Part shown: positions 32,587 to 40,644 of the stretch, piece by piece | Numbering within the stretch: the stretch's first letter is position 1 | Layout: each line of letters starts with the position of its first letter | From: Stagnimonas sp. | GTDB lineage: Bacteria > Pseudomonadota > Gammaproteobacteria > Nevskiales > Nevskiaceae | DNA length: 47,150 nt | Direction: 5' to 3' | Assembly (NCBI GenBank): GCA_030696045.1 | Contig: JAUYNO010000073.1 | Coordinates: 1 to 47,150 of the forward strand | The notes under the pieces: model-generated | What the model was told of the DNA's origin: nothing | Seen by the model: only the letters and a program-made list of their open reading frames with translations | Databases searched by the model: none | Position numbers and translations under genes: made by a program

Positions 32587-34965
32587 TCAGCCCGTGACTG
32601 GCCTCGCCTCGCGCGGCATGCCCAGCCCGCGCTCGGCGATGAGATTGAGCTGGATCTCGTTGGTGCCGCCATAGAGGGTGTCGGCGCGCGCGAAGAAGAA
32701 CAGCTGCTGCAGTGGCCGCACGGCCTCGTCGCCGCCCTCGCCATCGGCGCCCAGCACGTCCATGCCGAGCTTGCCGAGATCGCGGTGCCAGTTGCTCCAG
32801 GCGTACTTGTAGACCAGGGCCTCGCGGCCGAGGCTGGTCGCGTCCTCGCTGAGCATGCGCAGCGCGTGATAGCGCAGCACCTTCAGGCCGCCCCAGGCGG
32901 CGGCGATGCGGCTGCGGATGGCGGGATCGCCGACGGCGCCATTGGCCTTGGCCGCCGCGATCACCCGTTCCAGCTCCTGCACGAAGTGCATCTGCTGACC
33001 GAGGGTGGAGACGCCGCGCTCGGCTTCGAGCAGGCCCATCGCCACCTTCCAGCCCTCGCCCGGCAGGCCGACCAGATGCTCGGGCTCGGCGATGGCGCCG
33101 TCGAAGAACACCTCGTTGAACTCGGCGCCGCCGCCCAGCTGCCGGATCGGACGAATCTCGATGCCCGCTTGCTTCAGCGGCATCAGCAGAAAGGCCAGAC
33201 CCTTGTTGCCCTTGCTGCCCGGTTCGCTGCGGGCCAGCACGAAAATCCAGTCCGACTCCAGCGCCAGCGAGGTCCAGATCTTCTGACCCTGCACGCGCCA
33301 GCGGCCGTCGGCTTCCTGCCAGCAGCGGGTCTGCACGTTGGCCAGGTCGGAGCCGGCATTGGGTTCGGAATAGCCCTGCGCCCAGTACTCGCTACCGTCG
33401 AGGATGCGCGGCAGGAAGCGTCGCTGTTGCTCCGGCGTACCGAACTTCACCAGCGTCGGCCCGATCAGGCCCTCGCCGATATGGCCCATGCGGCCGGGGC
33501 CGCCAGCGCGCGCGTACTCCTCGTGGAAGATCACCTGCTCGGCGATCGACAGACCGCGCCCGCCGTGCTCCTGCGGCCAGCCAACGCAGGTCCAGCCGCC
33601 GCGCGCAAGCTCCCGCTCCCAGTCCTTGCGCAGCTCGGGATAGGCCTCCTCGTCACCGGGGCCGCCGCGATGCTTGAGCGCGGCGTAGCGGCCGGTGAGG
33701 TGCTGCTGCATCCAACCTGCGATCTCCGACCGAAACGCATCCAGTTCCCCTCCCCTTGGCGGGGAGGGGTTAGGGGCGGGGGGGACTTCCTTCGAATGTG
33801 GAGATTCCCCCTCCCCCAGCCCCTCCCCGCAAGGGGGAGGGGAGCGAAGCGCGAACGCCGCCACCAACTCCCGCAATGTCTCGGAAGTCCCCAGCCAATG
33901 CGACGAGGCCTGCGCGCGCTTGAAGTAAAGCTGCGGGTCGTATTCCCAGGTGAAGCCGACTCCGCCGTGCAGCTGGATGGCTTCCTGCGCGCACCAGAAG
34001 GCGGTGTCGCTGGCCAGCGCCTTCGCGGCGGCGCATTCGGCGGCCAGCAGTGGCATGGAGGCATCGCCCGCCGCCAGCGCAGCCGCGCCGGCGACGGCGG
34101 ATCGCACCGCCTCGATGCGCGCCATCATCTCGGCGCAGCGGTGCTTGATCGCCTGGAACCCGGCGATGACGCGACCGAACTGCTTGCGGGTCGCGGTGTA
34201 GGCAACGGTCAGATCGAGGCAGGTCTGCGCCGCGCCGAGCTGCTCGGCGGCGATGTAGAGACGAACCAGCGCGGACGCGCGCGCATAGCCGTCTGCTGCG
34301 CGGACCGCATCGTCAACCCGCCGGGCCGGCACCTGGGCCAGCGTCGCGGTGGCAAAGCGGCGGGTGGCATCGAAACCCGGCCGCGCCTGCAGCGACAGGC
34401 CCGCGGCGCCGCGCGCGACCAGGAACAGGCCGGGCAGCGCTTCGCCTTCGACCGAGGCCAGCAGCAGCAGCGCATCGGCGCTGTCGCCTTCCGGCAGGCG
34501 CGTCGCCGTGCCGCTCAGCCGCCAGCCGCCCGCAGCCGCTTTCGCCTGCAGCAGGGAGGGGGCAAGGAATCCCGAAGCATCCGAAGGCAGCGGCGCGCTC
34601 CAGCGCTGCTCACCGGCCGCCAGCTTGGGCAGCTCGGCATCGCGCGCCTCGGCGGAACCGACTTCGATCAGCAGCGTGCTCGCCAGGCAGACGCTGGAAA
34701 AGAACGGCGAGCACAGCAGATGCCGGCCCGCCTGCTCCTGCACCAGGGCCAGCTCGACGGCACCCAAGCCCAGTCCACCTTGCGCTTCCGGCACCGCGAT
34801 GCCGCACCAGCCCAGCTCGCTGGCGATGCGCGTCCACAGGCTTTCGTCGTAGCCGCGTGCGCTCTCCGAAGCCGCACGCACGGCTGCCGAGGTGCTGACA
34901 TCGGCAAGAAAGGTTTCGGCCGACTCGCGGATCAGCCGCTGGTCTTCGTTGAGGGCAAGGTTCAT
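32587..34965 (-). CDS. Double-domain acyl-CoA dehydrogenase
   Basis: 792 aa, twice the length of a normal acyl-CoA dehydrogenase. Domain 1 (residues about 1-372) has NEDQRLIRESAETFL, VPEAQGGLGLG and TATRKQFGRVIAGFQAIKHR. Domain 2 (about 408-792) has RGGWTCVGWPQEHGGRGL, EPNAGSDLA and ADTLYGGTNEIQLNL. The glutamate of MCAD-type IYEGT is absent in both (HWLGTS and LYGGTN). The 35-residue linker (about 373-407) is encoded by a repeat element (33747-33843). In steroid degradation such enzymes are often heteromers of two different subunits encoded by neighbouring genes; here both subunits are on one chain (inference). No start or stop codon in the linker. Confidence 0.88.
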   Translation of the reverse strand: MNLALNEDQRLIRESAETFLADVSTSAAVRAASESARGYDESLWTRIASELGWCGIAVPEAQGGLGLGAVELALVQEQAGRHLLCSPFFSSVCLASTLLIEVGSAEARDAELPKLAAGEQRWSAPLPSDASGFLAPSLLQAKAAAGGWRLSGTATRLPEGDSADALLLLASVEGEALPGLFLVARGAAGLSLQARPGFDATRRFATATLAQVPARRVDDAVRAADGYARASALVRLYIAAEQLGAAQTCLDLTVAYTATRKQFGRVIAGFQAIKHRCAEMMARIEAVRSAVAGAAALAAGDASMPLLAAECAAAKALASDTAFWCAQEAIQLHGGVGFTWEYDPQLYFKRAQASSHWLGTSETLRELVAAFALRSPPPCGEGLGEGESPHSKEVPPAPNPSPPRGGELDAFRSEIAGWMQQHLTGRYAALKHRGGPGDEEAYPELRKDWERELARGGWTCVGWPQEHGGRGLSIAEQVIFHEEYARAGGPGRMGHIGEGLIGPTLVKFGTPEQQRRFLPRILDGSEYWAQGYSEPNAGSDLANVQTRCWQEADGRWRVQGQKIWTSLALESDWIFVLARSEPGSKGNKGLAFLLMPLKQAGIEIRPIRQLGGGAEFNEVFFDGAIAEPEHLVGLPGEGWKVAMGLLEAERGVSTLGQQMHFVQELERVIAAAKANGAVGDPAIRSRIAAAWGGLKVLRYHALRMLSEDATSLGREALVYKYAWSNWHRDLGKLGMDVLGADGEGGDEAVRPLQQLFFFARADTLYGGTNEIQLNLIAERGLGMPREARPVTG
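33747..33843. repeat. Paired inverted-repeat element inside the acyl-CoA dehydrogenase gene
   Basis: Arms CCCCTCCCC..GGCGGGGAGGGGTTAGGGG and the inverse ending CCCCGCAAGGGGGAGGGG, across a spacer of about 23 bases. It reads in frame as Pro/Gly/Glu-rich linker between the two dehydrogenase domains. Same family as the elements at 19445 and 30348, which share the two-arm layout and spacer size. Confidence 0.85.
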
Positions 34966-35030
34966 GGTGCGCCATTGTCCGGCGCACCACCCTGCCCCTC
35001 TTCACCCGTTGGGGTGAAGCTGCCGCGCGG

Positions 35031-36458
35031 CTACCAGACGCCGTTGGTGACGCGAATGACGTAGAAGCCGCTGTAGCCGTCGCTGTACCAGATCTCCTTG
35101 CGCTCGGGCACGAAGCTCGGGCTCGACATCGCCCAGTTGCTGGCCTCGAACACCGGGGTCAGGCGCGGCACGGCCGGCGCCACGAAGTAGGCGACTTCCT
35201 TCGGCTTCCTCGGATCGCGGATGTCGAAGATGCGCAGGCCGGAGGCGATCATGCTGCAGGCGACGATGTCGGGGTTCACCCGGGTCGGCAGGTTGCAGTA
35301 GTGCCCGGCATAGCCCTGCACCGGCAGATTCGCGCCCGGATCGTCGGCGATCGCCGCGCGGTTCTCCGGCTCGTGCACTGCCAGCCGCAGGTTGGAGACC
35401 ACCTTGGGCTTGGTCTCGTCGCTGATGTCGATGATGCGCCCGGCTCCGACCACCGCGCCGTTGAAGCCGACACTGCCGCCCGGCGAGTCGGTGGAGAACT
35501 CGTCGATCTCCAGCACGTAGGGCCGGCCGTTGCGGGTGAAGGGGATGGCGTTCTGCGGAATCGTCAGTTCCGGCCAGGTCACGCTGCCGATCTCACGCAC
35601 CTGCGGGCTGGCCTTGCGCGCCTGCAGCTCCGAGGTATCGAGGATGACCATGCCCTGGTTGTCGCCGGCGGCGACATAGGCGCGGTTGCCCTCGGCACCG
35701 ATGGTCAGGCCGTGCGAGTAGTACGCGCCGGTCCACAGCGGAATCGCGATCAGCGGGTTGGAGATGTCGAGCGCGGTCAGCGTCGGCGAACCCGGGTTGG
35801 CGGAGTAGAAGGTCTTGCCGTCCGGGCTCAGGCCGCTCTCGTGACCGAGGAAGCCGAAGGGCGTGCTCGAGCGCAGCTGCGGCGTGCGGCAGTCGGCCTT
35901 GAGGTCGTAGACATCGACGATGCCCGGATAGAACCCCGGATTGCCGGTGACCGCCGCCAGCACGCCGGCCTGCTGCGAGACCACCACCGACTCGTGCGGC
36001 GTCAGCATGGCCGGCGACACCAGCTGCGCCGTGCGCACCGGATTCGCGGGGTCGCTCAGGTCCAGCACGTTGACGCCGGCCTCGGCGTCGGCGGCATTGG
36101 TCGGGTACAGCAGGGTGGTGTCGTAGTAGGCGCAGTCGCGGCCGCTGGCGTCGGTGTAGCGCTCGACCTTGAAGCCGCCGATCGTGCCGGTGGCGGTGCC
36201 GGTGACGACGCCCGGCGGCACGTAGTTGCTGACCATCACCGTGTTGCAGGTGTAGCCCTCGGCGGCACGGCCACTCTCGTGCTCGGCGCGGCTGACGCGA
36301 CCCTGCATGCCCAGTTCGGGGCGCGAGCCGGGGCCGCAGACCGCTTTCGGCGTGGGGCCCGACACCGGCGGAGTGTCACCGGCCGAGCCGCCGCCACCGC
36401 AGGCGGACAGACCGGCCGACAACAGGGCCAGCACCAGCAGACGATAGCTGCCATTCAT
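35031..36458 (-). CDS. LVIVD-repeat lipoprotein
   Basis: 475 aa. Signal peptide ending LLSAGLSAC (lipidated Cys20) followed by GGGG. The body has LVIVD-type beta-propeller repeats (VNVLDLSDPANPVRTAQL, LTALDISNPLIAIPLW, LRIFDIRDPRKPKEV). The function is unknown; such propellers often mediate protein contacts. Downstream, on the same strand, is the acyl-CoA dehydrogenase, and upstream the DUF305 protein. No known substrate. Confidence 0.88.
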   Translation of the reverse strand: MNGSYRLLVLALLSAGLSACGGGGSAGDTPPVSGPTPKAVCGPGSRPELGMQGRVSRAEHESGRAAEGYTCNTVMVSNYVPPGVVTGTATGTIGGFKVERYTDASGRDCAYYDTTLLYPTNAADAEAGVNVLDLSDPANPVRTAQLVSPAMLTPHESVVVSQQAGVLAAVTGNPGFYPGIVDVYDLKADCRTPQLRSSTPFGFLGHESGLSPDGKTFYSANPGSPTLTALDISNPLIAIPLWTGAYYSHGLTIGAEGNRAYVAAGDNQGMVILDTSELQARKASPQVREIGSVTWPELTIPQNAIPFTRNGRPYVLEIDEFSTDSPGGSVGFNGAVVGAGRIIDISDETKPKVVSNLRLAVHEPENRAAIADDPGANLPVQGYAGHYCNLPTRVNPDIVACSMIASGLRIFDIRDPRKPKEVAYFVAPAVPRLTPVFEASNWAMSSPSFVPERKEIWYSDGYSGFYVIRVTNGVW

Positions 36459-36549
36459 TCGCGCTCTCCTCAGGGCGTCGGGGGGCGGGATTATCTGAAT
36501 CTGCCGTCATCCGCACAACCGCCGGCCGCGCAACGGTCTGCGGCGGCGG

Positions 36550-37209
36550 CTAAGGGGCGGTGGCGGTGGCGGCCTGAGCCAGCATCAGGCGGATTCCCAG
36601 AGTCTCGCGCTGCTGGTCGATGACGATGCGCTGGGCCAGGGTCCGCACCGCCGGATGACCGGCGTTTTCGACCGCGAAGCGCGCCATCGGCAGGCCGCCC
36701 TCGTGATGGCGCAGCATCAGCTCCAGATAGCGCCGCTCGCGGGCCGCCCCCTGCAGGCGGTGCAGTTCGCCGAGTTCGGCGTCGGTGGCCAGGCCGGTCA
36801 TGCCGCTGGGCGTGTTCTGGCAGTCGAGCAGGTATTGGCGCAGGGCGTCGTCGGGCGGACTGCGGCCGAGCAGCATCCACTCCATGCTGCGGTTTTCCGG
36901 CAGATGCGGCTGCCCCCAGATCCGCAACCAGCCGCGCATCTCGCCCAGTTCCAGCTGCTGCTCGCTGCGGATGGTCTCGGCCAGCACCAGCACCGGCGGC
37001 GAAACCGTGCCGCGCATCATCTGCGACAGCACCACCGCCTGGTGATGGTGCAGCGACATGAACTGGGCGAAGCGGATGTCGATGACGCTGGGCTGCTGTC
37101 CCCGTAGCATCGCTTCGGTCTTACGTAGCGAGTGCCACTGCCACGCGGAAAATCCGATGGCCAGAATGCCAAAACAGAACAAGAAGCTGGAGATGCGGCG
37201 ATGCATCAT
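36550..37209 (-). CDS. DUF305 family membrane-anchored protein
   Basis: 219 aa from the ATG at 37209, which has AGG-type ribosome binding (GCAGGTTGACC) upstream. One N-terminal membrane segment (ISSFLFCFGILAIGFSAW), then DUF305 features: FAQFMSLHHHQAV and a second ligand-like MLRHHEGGLPMARF, characteristic of ferritin-like four-helix proteins. It may bind metal (often copper in related proteins). The longer start at 37269 is less likely. Confidence 0.82.
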   Translation of the reverse strand: MMHRRISSFLFCFGILAIGFSAWQWHSLRKTEAMLRGQQPSVIDIRFAQFMSLHHHQAVVLSQMMRGTVSPPVLVLAETIRSEQQLELGEMRGWLRIWGQPHLPENRSMEWMLLGRSPPDDALRQYLLDCQNTPSGMTGLATDAELGELHRLQGAARERRYLELMLRHHEGGLPMARFAVENAGHPAVRTLAQRIVIDQQRETLGIRLMLAQAATATAP

Positions 37210-37356
37210 GGTCAACCTGCAGTAAACCGAAAGGCTAGCACCCAGGCGACGCCATCGCCGTGCTGGCACCCAAGGCCCATTTAAGCGGCACCTCGATACT
37301 GTCGTCCGTGCATATTCCCCGCAGCAGTAGCCGCCGAAATACCGGCGACGACTTAG

Positions 37357-40300
37357 TCATTGCATAGACCAGCCATTCGAAAGCAACTCGGCTTGCCTGA
37401 GCACCAACTCAACGGCACCAGGCTGCTGATCTGGAGGGTACTTCCACTTTTGCAGACAGCGACGGACCAGAATTCGCAGCTTTGCCCGAACGCTCTCACG
37501 TACTTGCCAGTCCACTGTGGTGCTAGCGCGAAGCTTCTCGGTGATCTCGACAGCGATCTTCTTAAGAATCTCGTCGCCGAGCTCTCGCACCGCGCTCTCG
37601 TTGTTGGCCAGCGCATCGTAGAAAGCGATCTCGTCCTGACCTAATCCCAGCGCCGCCTCGCGTTCCAGCACGGCCTGAAACTCCTTGGCCATACGGATCA
37701 ATTCCTCGATGACCTGGGCCGTCTCCACGGCGCGGTTGTGGTATTGGCGCAAGGCCTCCAGTAATCGATCACCGTATTTCTTCTCTTGCACCACGTTGTT
37801 GCGCGCCCGCGCTTTGATCGCGTCACGTAGCAATTTTTCCAACAGCTCCACAGCCAGATTGCGGCTCTCCATCTGGCGCACGTCCTCAAGGAACTCATCT
37901 GACAGCAGTCCGATATTGGGCTTGTTCAGCCCAGCGAGCGCGAAGATGTCTGTCACTCCATCGGCCACGATTGCATTGTCCAAAATCTGCTTTAACGCGC
38001 TGTTTTTCTCTTCAGTCGAGCGCTTCCTGTCCACTGTGGTGAACTTGGTAATGGCCGCCTTGATGGCTGAGAAGAACGCGATCTCCTTGCGCAGCACAGT
38101 CGCCTCATCCAGCGTGCCGCAGAGCGAATAGGCCTTGCCCACCGCCACCATGGTGTCAAGAAAGCGCTGCTTGCCATCCTTCAGCCCGAGCAGATGGTTG
38201 GCACAAGGCACTAGCAGCACGGCTGCCTTGGTCTCGAACCTGCTGTAGTCGCAGCCGTGCATCATGCCGCGCACGATGTCCATCTTCTCGAGCAACACAG
38301 CCAAGGCCTCGGCGGCGTTGTGAGTCGGGTCGCCCTTGCCTTTCGCGTCGGTGTAGGTCTTGAGCGCCGCCTTCAGTTCATTGGCGATGCCGATGTAGTC
38401 CACCACCAAGCCGCCGGGTTTGTTCTTGAAGACCCGGTTCACCCGGGCAATAGCCTGCATCAGGTTGTGGCCTTTCATGGGCTTGTCCACATACATGGTG
38501 TGGCAACTGGGCGCGTCAAAGCCGGTCAACCACATGTCGCGCACGATCACCAGCTTCAGAGGGTCGTTGGGGTCCTTGAAGCGCTTTTCCAAACGCTTCT
38601 TGACCTGCTTGCTGTACAGATGGGGCTGCAGCAGCTCTCGGTCTGCGGCAGAACCCGTCATCACCACCTTGATCGCACCCTGTTCCGGGTCGGCGCTGTG
38701 CCATTCAGGCCGCAGGGTAACGATGGCCCTGTAGAGTTGGGCACAGATGTCGCGGCTCATGCAGACGATCATGGCCTTGCCGTCCAGCGCCGCACTACGC
38801 GTTTCGTAGTGCTGGACCAAGTCCTTGGCTACTTGAGCCAGGCGCGGTCCGGCCCCTACCAGCTTTTCCAGCGCAGCCCATTCGCTTTTGGTTTTCTCTC
38901 GGCTCGCGATGTCCTCTTCGTCTTCCACCACCTCATCGACCTGCTCGTTGAGCGCGTCGATTTCGGTCTGGTTCACATCCAGCTTGGTCAGGCGGCTCTC
39001 ATAAAAGATGGGCACGGTCGCGCCATCGTCCACGGCATCCTGAATGTCGTAGATGCTGACGTAGTCGCCAAACACTGCACGCGTGTCTTTGTCTTCCAAG
39101 GCTATTGGCGTGCCGGTGAAGCCAATGAAAGTCGCGTTCTTCAGGGCATCGCGCAGGTGCTTGGCGTAGCCAAACACATACTTGCCTGCCTTGTCGTCAA
39201 AGCGCCCCCTCATGCCGTACTGGCTGCGGTGCGCCTCGTCGGAAATAACCACGATGTTGGATCGGTCGGACAACAGCGGGTGCTCGCCCTCTTCATCCAG
39301 CAGCGCGAACTTCTGCACCGTGGTGAAGATAATGCCGCCGGCCTGACGTGAGGCCAGCATCTCGCGCAACTCTTCGCGGCTGCCGGCTTGCAACGGTGTG
39401 GTCTTGAGCAGATCACTGGCCGCACAGAAGGTGGCAAACAACTGGCCATCCAGATCGTTGCGGTCCGTCACCACTACCAGAGTCGGGTTTTTCATCTCCG
39501 GCTGCTGCAAGAGCTTGCCCGCGTAGCAGGCCATGGTGATGCTCTTGCCTGAGCCCTGGGTGTGCCACACCACACCGGCCTTGCGTGAGCCAGGCCGCAC
39601 CTCCTTGCCATAGGTGGCGCGCTCTTCCTGCACCTCCAATAAGGCTTTGCCGGGCAAGCTGGCCGCAATTACCGTCGCGCGTACCGCCTCACGCACGGCG
39701 TGAAACTGGTGGTAGCCCGCAATCTTCTTGATGACCGCATCGCCATCCTGCTCAAACAGCACGAAGTGGCGGATGTAATCGAGGAACAGCTCAGGTGCAA
39801 AGAAGCCGCGCACCACGGTCTCCAACTCCAATTGCAGACGACGCCGGTCGTCTTCGTTTGCAATGGTGCGCCAGGGCAACATGCGTTCGGCGTTGGCCGT
39901 GAGCGAGCCCACGCGTGCTGTCCAACCGTCGCTCACCACCAGCGCCTCGTTGCAGTTGAACAAGTCGCCGATCTCGTCCTTGTAGGTCTGCAATTGGTTG
40001 AAGGCATCCCACACGTCCGTCTGCTCGTTGGCAGGGTTCTTCAGCTCGATCACTGCCAGCGGCAGACCATTGATGAATGCCACCAGATCAGGGCGCCTGG
40101 GCTGTTTTGTACCAGCGACGGTGAACTGGCTGATCACCAGGAACTCGTTGTTGCGCGGATTGGCAAAGTCGATCAGATGCGCCAGATCGATCTTCTTCGC
40201 GTCCCTTTCGGCAAACGCCACCTCCACGCCCGAAAGCAGCAGTCGGTGAAAGCTGCGGTTGCGCACCACCATCTGTGGCTCACTGATGGTCTGCAGCCTG

Positions 40301-40509
40301 TGTGCTGCCTGCTCCAAGGCCGACGCGGGAATATGCGGATTGATGCGCGCCAAGGCGGCCAGCAGCCGATCACGCAGCATTACCTGCCGGTAGTCGCCGC
40401 GCTCCGGACTCACGCCATCCGGGGCGATGTCTGGCCCGCGCAAAAACTGCCAACCGGTTTCCTGAAACCAGCCGATGCACAGGTCCTCGAGTTGTTGTTC
40501 GCTCAGCAT
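37357..40509 (-). CDS. hsdR: Type I restriction endonuclease subunit HsdR
   Basis: 1050 aa. N-terminal PD-(D/E)xK nuclease (RRPDLVAFINGLPLAVIELKN: Asp141, Glu155, Lys157) with a Qxxx(Y) motif following. Two-lobed helicase motor: Walker A HTQGSGKS (318-323) and DEAH (424-427). The C-terminal helical part, about residues 983-1050, carries VDWQVRESVRAKLRILVRRC and resembles the C-terminus of the FRG protein two genes upstream. Together with HsdM and HsdS it cleaves unmodified DNA after ATP-driven translocation. It is last in the locus, and a 135-base gap with AT-rich sequence suggests its own promoter. Confidence 0.95.
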   Translation of the reverse strand: MLSEQQLEDLCIGWFQETGWQFLRGPDIAPDGVSPERGDYRQVMLRDRLLAALARINPHIPASALEQAAHRLQTISEPQMVVRNRSFHRLLLSGVEVAFAERDAKKIDLAHLIDFANPRNNEFLVISQFTVAGTKQPRRPDLVAFINGLPLAVIELKNPANEQTDVWDAFNQLQTYKDEIGDLFNCNEALVVSDGWTARVGSLTANAERMLPWRTIANEDDRRRLQLELETVVRGFFAPELFLDYIRHFVLFEQDGDAVIKKIAGYHQFHAVREAVRATVIAASLPGKALLEVQEERATYGKEVRPGSRKAGVVWHTQGSGKSITMACYAGKLLQQPEMKNPTLVVVTDRNDLDGQLFATFCAASDLLKTTPLQAGSREELREMLASRQAGGIIFTTVQKFALLDEEGEHPLLSDRSNIVVISDEAHRSQYGMRGRFDDKAGKYVFGYAKHLRDALKNATFIGFTGTPIALEDKDTRAVFGDYVSIYDIQDAVDDGATVPIFYESRLTKLDVNQTEIDALNEQVDEVVEDEEDIASREKTKSEWAALEKLVGAGPRLAQVAKDLVQHYETRSAALDGKAMIVCMSRDICAQLYRAIVTLRPEWHSADPEQGAIKVVMTGSAADRELLQPHLYSKQVKKRLEKRFKDPNDPLKLVIVRDMWLTGFDAPSCHTMYVDKPMKGHNLMQAIARVNRVFKNKPGGLVVDYIGIANELKAALKTYTDAKGKGDPTHNAAEALAVLLEKMDIVRGMMHGCDYSRFETKAAVLLVPCANHLLGLKDGKQRFLDTMVAVGKAYSLCGTLDEATVLRKEIAFFSAIKAAITKFTTVDRKRSTEEKNSALKQILDNAIVADGVTDIFALAGLNKPNIGLLSDEFLEDVRQMESRNLAVELLEKLLRDAIKARARNNVVQEKKYGDRLLEALRQYHNRAVETAQVIEELIRMAKEFQAVLEREAALGLGQDEIAFYDALANNESAVRELGDEILKKIAVEITEKLRASTTVDWQVRESVRAKLRILVRRCLQKWKYPPDQQPGAVELVLRQAELLSNGWSMQ

Positions 40510-40614
40510 GTTCTCTGGGGCCTAAGGTCGGATGCGGACGAGCTACTGGCGGCGTTTTCGGTTAGCGATGAAATAAGAAAATCATTATTAATCAATTGCT
40601 TGATCGGCCCGTAG

Positions 40615-40644
40615 GCGCATTTCATGGCTAGCCATGAAATGCGC
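40615..40644. repeat. Perfect 30-base palindrome
   Basis: A fully self-complementary 30-base sequence built on GCGCATTTCATGGCT and its complement, ending directly before the stop codon of the AlbA_2/HATPase gene. It lies within the 135-base gap before hsdR, followed on the minus strand by an AT-rich stretch. It could be a terminator, a regulatory operator for hsdR, or a remnant. Confidence 0.7.
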
